A stretch of 64,000 nt of DNA from positions 93,174 through 157,173 of the forward strand of contig NZ_JABMCB010000203.1 in NCBI RefSeq assembly GCF_013359935.1, written 5' to 3'. Below the pieces are notes generated by a model. It searched no databases and was not told the DNA's origin. It worked only from the letters and a program-made list of their open reading frames with translations. This DNA is from Paenibacillus xylanilyticus (GTDB lineage: Bacteria; Bacillota; Bacilli; Paenibacillales; Paenibacillaceae). Positions within the stretch are counted from its first letter, which is position 1; every line of letters begins with the position of its first letter. The translations under genes were made by a program, and so were the position numbers. Shown here piece after piece: positions 19,901 to 27,357 of the stretch.

Positions 19901-20152
19901 GCCTTCGGTGACATTGCAGGAATCTACGGACGGAAGCTGAGTTTTCCAAAAGGACATCTGTATGTGTTTGTATCAGAGTCTGCCCTAACTCATGAGGTAA
20001 ACGTCAGAGACCGTCGTACAGGTACCTCATATGCGTTCCGATTGGAGAGAAATCGTTCTGTGCTTTTCACCACAGATGCTTCAGGAAATCTGCAGACCGT
20101 GTATCGTCCGGATGAGGTTGAGATTGTACAACAAGCTGGAGAGGTGGGATAA
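16979..20152 (+). CDS. Large clan GH-A type glycoside hydrolase, candidate beta-mannosidase
   Basis: 1057 residues, starting with an ATGA overlap with GH125. The N-terminal 330 residues look like a glutamine-amidotransferase-like plus beta-sandwich region. A TIM barrel (about 370-790) follows, with likely acid/base E514 in DLINEPS and likely nucleophile E680 in LIQETG, a spacing typical of retaining clan GH-A enzymes (GH2, 5, 42). The C-terminal part again contains an amidotransferase-like fold (LIIVPSPHNMDD, LLITGPLG), as in GH42. No signal peptide. The operon otherwise lacks an enzyme for the Man-beta-1,4-GlcNAc core left by GH85 and the alpha-mannosidases, so a beta-mannosidase role is an attractive inference. 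I cannot assign a CAZy family. Confidence 0.75.
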   Translation: MSRAHVNDQKLIVFSDPDFPVEGQLPSRQVLDAWQGAEEIVVAGAGELAEVLKAAAGKGCLVNLHAPYFPKSAWTEIAAYLHQGGSLISVGGAPFKRPVRDEDGAWVVESEQTAYHQELYIHEALNVSSANVQTYTSSVQIPLLAGKEGLFEIADTWNLVPHTTKSSDLPHQMGSAGPMSTQIYPLLCGVSKDGRSIAAPVVLWENSRSTFAGSRWIFVHLPLTASFWEENGAAELVKWAQFCAKGVTELSLKPNYASYEPGERAVLTLQGQILQRAGHRRTASERWTFDLTVEREDRTSGTAEKVWSHRLEMELSGEQQFARLPLPVSVESGLYRIVCRAVAPDGEVRILRQGFWGQDAALLAEGEVITRSRDYFVKDGRPLPVVGMTYMTSDVARKFLFLPNADVWDRDMAQMAKAGINWIRTGIWTAYRNMMQVDGHMAEDVLRTIDAFLLTAKRHGLQVTFTFFSFTPETWEGTNPYLDPQSVDAQKRFIRSIVSRHTHTTHVDWDLINEPSMFDPVRIFSAGPRSARDSHEQQAFIDWLQQRHKTIEALQEAWNMSPKQLPNFAAAVIPEPEEINFDVQDMHKAKKGTRWLDYCLFSMEMHNVWARELVGTIKDLVPDHLVTVGQDEALGAQRPSPFFYEREVDYTTVHSWWLNDDLVWDGIFTKTPHKPNLIQETGIMYVETPDGRAKRTEEELRGILERKYAYAFSTGGAGAVQWIWNTNFYMDNANESHIGALRADGTEKPEADVSYDFGRFMHKVRDLFEDRELEEIAVVFPYSNDFSNRSLAYDATTKLTRVMSYDLKLPFRALSEYHLEALEQQPPKLIIVPSPHNMDDDALSQLLAFTEKEGATLLITGPLGLDAYWKASDRADHIVGKRSLGNVQREELLNINGVNHRVTYGRRRIAEVAKESLLHGDNTTPDEVTVLPWGKGKLIWTPLPLELNGRDEPLAELYRYAIGIAGIQQELEWNAFGDIAGIYGRKLSFPKGHLYVFVSESALTHEVNVRDRRTGTSYAFRLERNRSVLFTTDASGNLQTVYRPDEVEIVQQAGEVG

Positions 20153-20156
20153 CGCA

Positions 20157-22967
20157 ATGACCGAACAACAGAATAAAGCTGCTACCAAAACCAAAAGAGC
20201 CCATATCATTTCACATACCCACTGGGACCGGGAATGGTATTTGCCATATGAGAAGCACCATATGCGGCTGGTTCAACTGGTGGATTCACTATTAGATCAG
20301 CTCGATCAGGGATCGGATTACAAAAGCTTTTATTTAGATGGGCAAACGATCATCATCGATGATTATCTTCAGGTTCGTCCGGAGCAGAAGGAGCGGCTGG
20401 AGAAGCATATCCGCAATGGACGGATTGTGATTGGGCCATGGTATATTTTGCAGGATGAGTTTCTGACAAGTGGCGAAGCCAATGTCCGCAACATGCAGGT
20501 TGGACATAAGGATGCCAAGCGTTACGGTACACCCTCGAAGATCGGTTATTTTCCGGATACCTTTGGTCTGGTCGGACAGACTCCGCAGTTGATGCTGCAA
20601 TCCGGCATTGATAACGTCTTTTTTGGACGAGGCGTGAAACCTACAGGCTTCAATAATACGGTTTCGGATGCGGGATATGAATCCAGCTTCTCGGAGCTGA
20701 TGTGGGAAGGACCGGATGGATCGAAAGTGCTTGGTGTATTGTTTGCCAATTGGTATTCCAACGGTAACGAAATTCCGGTAGACGAGGCATCAGCTCGCAA
20801 GTTTTGGGAAACCAAGCTGGCAGACGCCGAGAAATATGCCTCGACCAATGAGCTGCTCTATATGAACGGTTGCGACCATCAGCCCATTCAACGCGATCTG
20901 CCGGAAGCGATTCGGATGGCTGAGCAGTTACATCCCGACATCGAGTTCGTTCACTCCAACTTTCCGGATTACCTGACTGCACTGAAAGAATCGGCTGAGC
21001 ATGAGTTGTCCACCGTCAAAGGAGAGCTGCGCAGCCAGCGTACCGATGGCTGGGGAACCTTGGTGAATACGGCCTCGGCTCGTGTTTATTTGAAACAGAT
21101 GAACCAATGGGGTCAAGCGATGCTGGAAAAAGTGGCTGAGCCGCTGGCCTCCTACGCGTATATGCTGGGGCATGCTTATCCGCATGATCAGCTGACGTAT
21201 GCCTGGAAAACGCTGATGCAAAATCATCCGCATGACAGCATCTGTGGCTGCAGTGTGGATGAGGTTCACCGCGAGATGGTCACACGATTCGAGAAGAGCC
21301 GTCATGTCGCTGAAGCAATGATTGAAGAGAGCACAAGCCAGATTGCTGCCTCGGTGGATACCTCGATCTTTGCAAGTTATGGCGAGGATGCACGTCCACT
21401 GATCACCTTCAATACGACAGGTTGGGAGCGCAGTGGTGTTGTTCAGATAGAGTTGGATGCGGCTCGCTTATACTTCCGTGATGGTTTTTCACTGGAAGAT
21501 ATGGCTGCCCAAATGAACAAGCTTGACCTGTCTGGTCACATTCTGGTTGATGAAAAAGGGGCACATGTTCCGTGTACAGTAGAAGATCTGGGGTTGCAGT
21601 TTGGTTATGATTTGCCGGATGACCGATTCCGCCAGCCGTACAGCTGCCGCCGGGTCAGAATTACATTTGAAGCCGAAAATGTGCCTGCACTTGGCTTGAA
21701 ATCATATGCCTGGGTTCGAAGTGAACTGCCGCAAGCCGAGAATGTTAAGGGAGACCTCAATCCGATGGGCTCAACATTGTTGCGTGGCGAACGGGGCATG
21801 GAAAATGAATATGTTGCCGTAAAGATCGCAGACAATGGTTCCTTTACACTGAAGGATAAACGAACAGGCCGGACTTACAAGGATCTTGGCGTGTATGAGA
21901 ATGTTGGCGATATTGGTAACGAGTACATGTTCAAGCAACCGGAGAACGAAGTGGCTCTGACGACGAGTGAGCTGCAAGCTGAAATCCAGATCCTTGAAGA
22001 TACGCCGTACCGTGCTGCCTACGAAATCGTCCATCATTGGGAAATTCCGGTGTCAGCGGATGAGATGCTGGATCGTGAACAGCGGGAACTGATCTATTAT
22101 CCGCATCGCAAGGCACAGCGGTCCAAACAAACCGTAACGCTTCGCATTCGCACGCTCTTGTCGTTAAGCCGCAGCGGAAAAGGAGTTCGTTTGGAAACCA
22201 CGTTCAACAATCAGGCGAAGGATCATCGTGTGCGCGCTCTGTTCCCGACAGATTTGGAGACTGCTGTTCATCATGTGGATTCCATGTTCGAAATTGCTGC
22301 TCGTGATAATGTACCCGCACCAGAGTGGCAAAATCCAAGCAATACGCAGCATCAGCAAAGTTTTGTGGATGTGAGCGAAGAACAGGCTGGGTTAGTCGTT
22401 GCCAATCTGGGTCTGAATGAATATGAAGTCCTTCAGGATGGACGCAATACGATTGCCGTAACGCTGCTGCGCGCTGTGGGGGAACTCGGAGACTGGGGAT
22501 TGTTCCCGACACCGGAAGCACAATGTCTGGGAGAGCATTCGTTCCAGATTGAGATCATTCCACATGATGGAAATGGCGCATCGTCAGGTGCATACATCGA
22601 GGCTTACCAGTTCCAGGTGCCGTGGACTTTGGTCCAAACCGATGTTCATTCAGGCATGCTGTCATCAGCTCATACGCCATTTGAGTGGCAAGGAGAAGGT
22701 ATGGCATTCTCCTCACTGAAAGTAAATGAGGAATCAGGAGATCTGATGATGCGCTGGTACAACATGGTGCCGAGCAAAACCCTGCTGCAACTTTCAACTG
22801 CTGAATTGAATACACAGCAATACGACGAGGCATACAAGAGCAACATTTTGGAGGAAAAGGGCGAGAAATTGGCTTCGTCCGATCATTCTGCTGGACCAGT
22901 TGGCAGCAAAGAATGGTCCATCCAGGCAGGCCCTTGCGAGATAGTTACCTTAGGTCTGCACCGTTAA
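20157..22967 (+). CDS. Second GH38 alpha-mannosidase (short, MngB-like form)
   Basis: 936 residues from the ATG at 20157 (GGAGAGGTGGG upstream, 4 nt after the previous stop). An upstream extension to 20031 would overlap the previous gene and is unlikely. The catalytic zinc site is at the extreme N-terminus, HTHWDREW with H22 and D24. Nucleophile D134 is in YFPDTFGLVGQ. A third block, NHPHDSICGCSVDEVH (about residue 360), is diagnostic of the bacterial MngB/YbgG type. It has no signal peptide. It differs from the long GH38 at 12261-15401, so the two probably cleave different alpha linkages. Last gene of the operon; a clear terminator is not visible after it. Confidence 0.93.
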   Translation: MTEQQNKAATKTKRAHIISHTHWDREWYLPYEKHHMRLVQLVDSLLDQLDQGSDYKSFYLDGQTIIIDDYLQVRPEQKERLEKHIRNGRIVIGPWYILQDEFLTSGEANVRNMQVGHKDAKRYGTPSKIGYFPDTFGLVGQTPQLMLQSGIDNVFFGRGVKPTGFNNTVSDAGYESSFSELMWEGPDGSKVLGVLFANWYSNGNEIPVDEASARKFWETKLADAEKYASTNELLYMNGCDHQPIQRDLPEAIRMAEQLHPDIEFVHSNFPDYLTALKESAEHELSTVKGELRSQRTDGWGTLVNTASARVYLKQMNQWGQAMLEKVAEPLASYAYMLGHAYPHDQLTYAWKTLMQNHPHDSICGCSVDEVHREMVTRFEKSRHVAEAMIEESTSQIAASVDTSIFASYGEDARPLITFNTTGWERSGVVQIELDAARLYFRDGFSLEDMAAQMNKLDLSGHILVDEKGAHVPCTVEDLGLQFGYDLPDDRFRQPYSCRRVRITFEAENVPALGLKSYAWVRSELPQAENVKGDLNPMGSTLLRGERGMENEYVAVKIADNGSFTLKDKRTGRTYKDLGVYENVGDIGNEYMFKQPENEVALTTSELQAEIQILEDTPYRAAYEIVHHWEIPVSADEMLDREQRELIYYPHRKAQRSKQTVTLRIRTLLSLSRSGKGVRLETTFNNQAKDHRVRALFPTDLETAVHHVDSMFEIAARDNVPAPEWQNPSNTQHQQSFVDVSEEQAGLVVANLGLNEYEVLQDGRNTIAVTLLRAVGELGDWGLFPTPEAQCLGEHSFQIEIIPHDGNGASSGAYIEAYQFQVPWTLVQTDVHSGMLSSAHTPFEWQGEGMAFSSLKVNEESGDLMMRWYNMVPSKTLLQLSTAELNTQQYDEAYKSNILEEKGEKLASSDHSAGPVGSKEWSIQAGPCEIVTLGLHR

Positions 22968-23060
22968 GCCTCAACCCTAGGGAGGCGTCATGGTCATTAT
23001 GTGATTTCACCGCGATGCGCTGCATCATGAAGGAAGATCGTTTTTTCCAGCCGGAACATG

Positions 23061-23089
23061 TTGAGTTATGCCTCGAGTTTCTATAGAAT
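23061..23089 (+). promoter_or_regulatory. Promoter for dnaI
   Basis: TTGAGT (23061-23066), 17-nt spacer, TAGAAT (23084-23089): a good SigA-type match about 108 nt before the dnaI start. Confidence 0.55.
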
Positions 23090-23196
23090 GAACAATAGAA
23101 TTGCAATCGATCGAAGGATACTCTGCCATCATCATGGTTATTGGTAAAATTCAGGTGGTTCATTCTATATTGAATACATTAAGGGGGCTTGAAGCC

Positions 23197-24147
23197 ATGG
23201 AATCCTTGGGAGGACTGCTTCAGCAGCTGAATCCTTCCTTTCGTGAGCAGTCGCGGCGAATAGCGGCGGAATTGATGGAAGATCCGTACGTACGCGAATT
23301 CCGCGCAGGTCATCCGGAATTGAAAGATGCACAACTCATGACCGATCTGAGCAAGCTGTATCAGTATGCCCGAGATTCGAAGAACTGTGCGAATTGTCCG
23401 GGCCTGGACAACTGTCCTAACGATTTCCAGGGTCACTTTTGCAAACTGGAAGTAGAGCATTTTAACGGTAAACCCGAAATTATAGATAAAAAAGCTCCGT
23501 GTTCCAAGCACATTGCAAGGCAAAATGAGCATGTGATCAAGAAGAGAATCCGCAGCTTCTATGTGGACGAGCGTGCACTTAGTGCCGGATATAACGATGT
23601 GGAAATTATGGGCAAGGATCGGATGCGTGCTCCGGCGGTGAATCAGGTTCTGCGTTATATTAACGAGACCAAGGAAAATGGGTTGTCTCCGCAAGGACTG
23701 TTTCTTGAAGGATCATTTGGAACAGGCAAGACGTTTCTAATGTGTTATCTGCTGCACGAATTGGCCGTCGCGGGTTATACGGGTGTCATTATCTATATGC
23801 CTGATTTTGTGGAAGATTTGAAATCCATGATCACTGAAGGGCAGAAACTGAAGGAAACGACAGATATTCTCAAAAGCTGTGACCTGCTTATCTTCGATGA
23901 TATTGGCGCAGAGAATCTGAATCCTTGGGTTCGGGATCATGTGATGGGCTCCATTTTGAACTACCGCATGAATCGCAAACCGACGTTCTATACGTCCAAC
24001 TATAATCTGGATGGGCTTGAGAAGCATCTCAGCTTTACGAGCAGGGATGGCGAGGAGACGAACAAGGGTCAGCGTTTGATGGACCGCATTCGTCCATTTG
24101 TCGACGTGGTCTCTGTTCGGGGCGAGAATCAGCGTGGGAAGCGCTAA
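23197..24147 (+). CDS. dnaI: Primosomal protein DnaI (helicase loader)
   Basis: 316 residues from the ATG at 23197, which has AAGGGGG upstream. The N-terminal DnaI domain includes a zinc-binding cluster (CANCPGLDNC, then HFC) at about residues 65-90. The AAA+ domain has Walker A GSFGTGKT near residue 172 and Walker B LLIFDDIGAE near 230, plus sensor blocks. DnaI loads the replicative helicase DnaC onto DNA together with DnaB and DnaD. In Bacillus it follows dnaB; here the preceding gene is the GH38 mannosidase, with a promoter of its own between them. Confidence 0.93.
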   Translation: MESLGGLLQQLNPSFREQSRRIAAELMEDPYVREFRAGHPELKDAQLMTDLSKLYQYARDSKNCANCPGLDNCPNDFQGHFCKLEVEHFNGKPEIIDKKAPCSKHIARQNEHVIKKRIRSFYVDERALSAGYNDVEIMGKDRMRAPAVNQVLRYINETKENGLSPQGLFLEGSFGTGKTFLMCYLLHELAVAGYTGVIIYMPDFVEDLKSMITEGQKLKETTDILKSCDLLIFDDIGAENLNPWVRDHVMGSILNYRMNRKPTFYTSNYNLDGLEKHLSFTSRDGEETNKGQRLMDRIRPFVDVVSVRGENQRGKR

Positions 24148-24172
24148 TCTGTATTATGCACAAGTAGTCCAC

Positions 24173-24218
24173 AAAAAAGCCTGGCTTTTCGCGGTAATCG
24201 CGGAAACCGGGCTTTTTT
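24173..24218. terminator. Bidirectional terminator between dnaI and the YqzM-like gene
   Basis: AAAAAAGCC(T)GG ... CGCG gtaat CGCG ... CCGGGCTTTTTT: a long stem flanked by A6 and T6, so it can act on both converging transcripts. Confidence 0.88.
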
Positions 24219-24239
24219 GGTCCTGCGCGGGCCTGAATC

Positions 24240-24395
24240 CTATTCGGTCAGGAATTTGAAGATGACCATACCGAAAAAGATCACGGTCATCAGGCCACCC
24301 ATGCCGGCAACACCCGCAATAAGATCAAACAGATCGTTACGGGGCTCCTCGTTCACATGTTCACGCGGGTCGTTGATCCGCACATTTGCGTCCAT
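24240..24395 (-). CDS. YqzM-like small membrane protein
   Basis: 51 codons from an ATG at 24395 with a perfect AAGGAGG 8 nt upstream; the stop TAG is at 24240-24242. The N-terminal half is charged (DPREHVNEEPRND) and the C-terminal half is one hydrophobic helix (LIAGVAGMGGLMTVIFFGMV). The RNDL start of the helix and overall size resemble the YqzM family of Bacillales, function unknown. It is convergent with dnaI and divergent from trxA. The family name is from memory and tentative; that it is a gene is well supported by the ribosome site, stop position and terminator. Confidence 0.72.
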   Translation of the reverse strand: MDANVRINDPREHVNEEPRNDLFDLIAGVAGMGGLMTVIFFGMVIFKFLTE

Positions 24396-24553
24396 GTTTA
24401 TTGCCTCCTTATGAGGATCGACAGCTCGCCCTTCCAGGGAGCTGAAGCCCGGAGTAATTTTAGTATACTTGGAAAAGAAAGCGTTTGTAAAGATTTTGCA
24501 GCAATCGTGTCAAGTTTGCCAATTGTGAAGATTTGATGGTGGAGAGATGAACA

Positions 24554-24596
24554 TTGACGCATGTATTTCACAACTTTAGATGACCTGTGTTATACT
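24554..24596 (+). promoter_or_regulatory. trxA promoter region
   Basis: TATACT (24591-24596) with TTCACA 18 nt upstream. A second possible pair is TTGACG (24554-24559), 17 nt, TAGATG. Either would start the trxA transcript about 55-80 nt before its ATG. Confidence 0.5.
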
Positions 24597-24661
24597 GGAA
24601 GTGTCGTTCACGACGTTACAGGTTAAAATAAACCGTAAGTATATATAAGGAGGACAATTTC

Positions 24662-24979
24662 ATGGCTATTGTTAACGTATCCGATCAATCCTTTAACGCT
24701 GAAGTCGAAGGAGAAGGAACGGTTCTTGTTGATTTCTGGGCGCCTTGGTGCGGTCCTTGCAAAATGCTCGCTCCAATCCTGGAAGAGCTGTCCACCGAAG
24801 TTGGCGATGCAGTGAAAATTGCCAAAGTCAATGTTGACGAAAATCCGGAATCCGCTTCCCGCTTCGGCGTAATGAGCATTCCGACATTGATCTTCTTCAA
24901 AGACGGTCAACCCGTTGATAAAGTGGTTGGTTTGAATTCGAAAGAAGCACTCAAAGGAATCATTGAGAAGCACCAATAA
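24662..24979 (+). CDS. trxA: Thioredoxin
   Basis: 105 residues, AAGGAGG 8 nt before the ATG. The redox site is W29-C30-G31-P32-C33, with the conserved cis-Pro in SIPTLIFF near residue 76. Length and sequence are those of the main cytoplasmic thioredoxin, which reduces protein disulfides and ribonucleotide reductase. It is followed by a terminator and then uvrC, the same neighbour as in Bacillus subtilis. Confidence 0.98.
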   Translation: MAIVNVSDQSFNAEVEGEGTVLVDFWAPWCGPCKMLAPILEELSTEVGDAVKIAKVNVDENPESASRFGVMSIPTLIFFKDGQPVDKVVGLNSKEALKGIIEKHQ

Positions 24980-24997
24980 TTCACTAGGCTAACAGAT

Positions 24998-25027
24998 ACG
25001 CCTCCGGTTATGCGCCGGGGGCGTTTT
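24998..25027 (+). terminator. trxA terminator
   Basis: ACGCC.CCGG ttatgcg CCGG.GGCGT followed by TTTT. Confidence 0.8.
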
Positions 25028-25070
25028 GCGTCGAATATCTTTTTATAGGACAATATAAAGTAAGCATTAT

Positions 25071-25218
25071 TTACACTTATAATGTAGAGTACAGAACCGA
25101 TTCGAAGAAGCGAAGCGCTCGCATTTATCCCCGGATTTCCCCATGCAAATGGGATCAAAGAAATCCGGGGATAACGGCGATCGGAGGACGGTACTGTAAT
25201 CGGAATGGCTGAGTGTAA
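25071..25218 (+). repeat. Structured intergenic element, copy B
   Basis: Stems: TTACACT/AGTGTAA (25071-25077 with 25212-25218); TACAGAACC/GGTACTGTA (25090-25098 with 25190-25198); inner hairpin TTATCCCCGGATTT/AAATCCGGGGATAA. Core left side GAAGAAGCGAAGCGCTCGC, right side GGCGATCGGAGG. Compared with copy A the second stem changes G-C to A-T on both arms at the same pair. It ends 42 nt before the uvrC start codon. Confidence 0.78.
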
Positions 25219-25260
25219 CCGTTGATTATACTTTTTTCGGAAGGGAGGACCCACCGAATT

Positions 25261-27357
25261 ATGGATGAATTCATAAATGTCCTGCAAGAGCAGGAGCAGG
25301 CACTGGAGCAGATTCGGCATAAGCTGGCGCTGCTGCCCGACATGCCAGGCTGTTATTTGATGAAAAACAGCGAAGGGACCATTATCTATGTAGGTAAGGC
25401 CAAAGTGCTGAAAAACCGCGTACGCTCTTATTTTATCGGCAGTCATAACGGAAAGACGCAGCGTCTGGTATCCGAAATCCGTGATTTCGAATACATTGTG
25501 ACCGGCAGCAATATGGAAGCACTCATCCTGGAGTGTAACCTGATCAAAAAACACATGCCGCGTTATAACGTCTTGCTCAAGGATGACAAAACCTTTCCCT
25601 ATCTTAAAATTACGAATGAAAAGCATCCCCGGCTCGAAGTGACCCGGCGCGTGCTGAAAGATAAAGCCAAGTACTTCGGACCTTATCCGAATTCATACGC
25701 GGCACACCAAACCAAAAAGCTGCTTGACCGCATGTATCCGCTGCGCAAATGCGGCGTGATGCCAAAGGAAGTGTGCCTCTATTATCACATGGGACAGTGT
25801 CTTGCCCCTTGTGTGAAGGAAGTGGAGAAGGAGCAGTACGACCAGATTTCGCAAGAGATCGGTTCATTCCTGAGCGGTGGTCACGAAGAAATCAAGAAAG
25901 ATCTGCAGCGCAAGATGCAGGAAGCGGCAGAGGATCTTTATTTTGAACGTGCCAAGGAACTGCGCGATCAGGTGATCGCCATCGATGCGATGATGGAAAA
26001 ACAGAAAATTACGATGGCGGATGCCAGAGACCGTGATGTGTTTGGTTTCGCCATTGATAAAGGCTGGATGTGTGTCCAGATTCTATATATGCGTCAAGGG
26101 AAAATGATCGAGCGCCATGTCTCGACATTCCCGTTTTATGGCGAAGCGTATAGTGACTTCATGTCCTACGTGACACAGTATTATAGCGATAACCCGGCAT
26201 TGCCGCAGGAGATATTACTGCCGGAAGTTCCTAAAGAACTGGCTGCTGGGGAAGAAGGGGATACAGCTGATGCTGCCATTGCTGATGTGCCAGCTGCTGT
26301 GACATCGGAATCGGACCGTTTGTCATCAGCACCAGATGATGGTTCTGCTGATGAACCATTGGTTGCCGAGTCCCGTGCATCTTATGGGGAAACTCAGGCT
26401 CCTGAAGGAACTGAAGGAGAAGTGCAAACCGATATGACTCAAGATCTTTCCGATCAACAGGAGAGTGCTGTTGAAGAGACAAACCGACCTGGACTGGAAG
26501 ATCCTTTCCAAGCGGCAGCCGCTCTGCAGGAATGGCTGGAGATCAAGGTGCACATTCCCCAGCGCGGGTTGAAACGTCAAATGATTACGATGGCTGTGGA
26601 TAACGCGCGTGTGGCACTGGAAGAGAAGTTCCGCCTGATTGAACGAAACGAAGAACGCACATCCAAAGCATCTGAAGGTCTCGGACGATGGATCGGGCTG
26701 GACCAGCTGCGCCGGATCGAAGCGTTTGATAACTCGAACATTCAGGGTACCAACCCGGTATCGGCGATGATTGTATTTACCGATGGCAAACCGGATAAGA
26801 AGGAATACCGTAAATATAAGGTCCGTTCGGTTGAAGGACCTGACGATTATGAAACGATGCGAGAAGTCATTCGCAGGCGGTACGAGCGGGTGCTGAAAGA
26901 AAATCTCACCCAGCCTGACCTGATCGTTGTGGATGGCGGGAAAGGGCAGATTTCGGCAGCTGTGGACATATTGGAGAACGAATTGGGACTGTTTATTCCG
27001 GTATGTGGTCTCGTAAAAGATGCCAAACACAAAACGTCTCAGCTGATGATAGGCAATCCGCCGGAAGTCATCTCACTGCCGCGGGACAGCCAGGAGTTTT
27101 ATCTGCTGCAGCGAATTCAGGAAGAGGTTCACCGCTTTGCAATCTCATTCCACCGGGAGCAGCGCGGAAAGTCCATGGTCACTTCGCGTCTCGATTCCAT
27201 TCCAGGCATTGGCGAGAAGCGCCGCAAATTGCTCCTGAAGCATTTTGGCTCTTTGCGCAAAATAAAAGAGGCCAGCGTCGAAGACTTCCGGCCTCTATCG
27301 ATTGGTGATAAGCTTGCCAAACAAATTATTGCAGCACTTCGGGATGAGGAGTCGTAA
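25261..27357 (+). CDS. uvrC: Excinuclease ABC subunit C, with acidic insertion
   Basis: 698 residues from the ATG at 25261 (GGGAGG upstream); a TTG at 25222 is less likely. GIY-YIG nuclease at about 20-100 (PGCYLMK, IIYVGKAK), UVR domain around 205-240, C-terminal RNase H-like endonuclease domain (FDNSNIQGTNPVSAMIVF, VVDGGKGQ), and a helix-hairpin-helix end (IPGIGEKRRKLLLKHFGS). UvrC makes both incisions in nucleotide excision repair. Residues about 320-415 are an acidic Ala/Glu/Asp/Ser-rich low-complexity stretch, making the protein about 100 residues longer than the 598-residue Bacillus enzyme. Its 3' end overlaps the convergent CPBP gene by 32 bp. Confidence 0.96.
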   Translation: MDEFINVLQEQEQALEQIRHKLALLPDMPGCYLMKNSEGTIIYVGKAKVLKNRVRSYFIGSHNGKTQRLVSEIRDFEYIVTGSNMEALILECNLIKKHMPRYNVLLKDDKTFPYLKITNEKHPRLEVTRRVLKDKAKYFGPYPNSYAAHQTKKLLDRMYPLRKCGVMPKEVCLYYHMGQCLAPCVKEVEKEQYDQISQEIGSFLSGGHEEIKKDLQRKMQEAAEDLYFERAKELRDQVIAIDAMMEKQKITMADARDRDVFGFAIDKGWMCVQILYMRQGKMIERHVSTFPFYGEAYSDFMSYVTQYYSDNPALPQEILLPEVPKELAAGEEGDTADAAIADVPAAVTSESDRLSSAPDDGSADEPLVAESRASYGETQAPEGTEGEVQTDMTQDLSDQQESAVEETNRPGLEDPFQAAAALQEWLEIKVHIPQRGLKRQMITMAVDNARVALEEKFRLIERNEERTSKASEGLGRWIGLDQLRRIEAFDNSNIQGTNPVSAMIVFTDGKPDKKEYRKYKVRSVEGPDDYETMREVIRRRYERVLKENLTQPDLIVVDGGKGQISAAVDILENELGLFIPVCGLVKDAKHKTSQLMIGNPPEVISLPRDSQEFYLLQRIQEEVHRFAISFHREQRGKSMVTSRLDSIPGIGEKRRKLLLKHFGSLRKIKEASVEDFRPLSIGDKLAKQIIAALRDEES

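Noticed and set aside
20031..20156. N-terminal extension of the second GH38 gene
   Set aside because: It would overlap the preceding gene by over 120 bp, whereas GGAGAGGTGGG precedes the ATG at 20157 and homologues begin just before HTHWDREW.
24478..24496. cre-like AGAAAGCGTTTGTA before trxA
   Set aside because: Two departures from the consensus at required positions; no supporting context.
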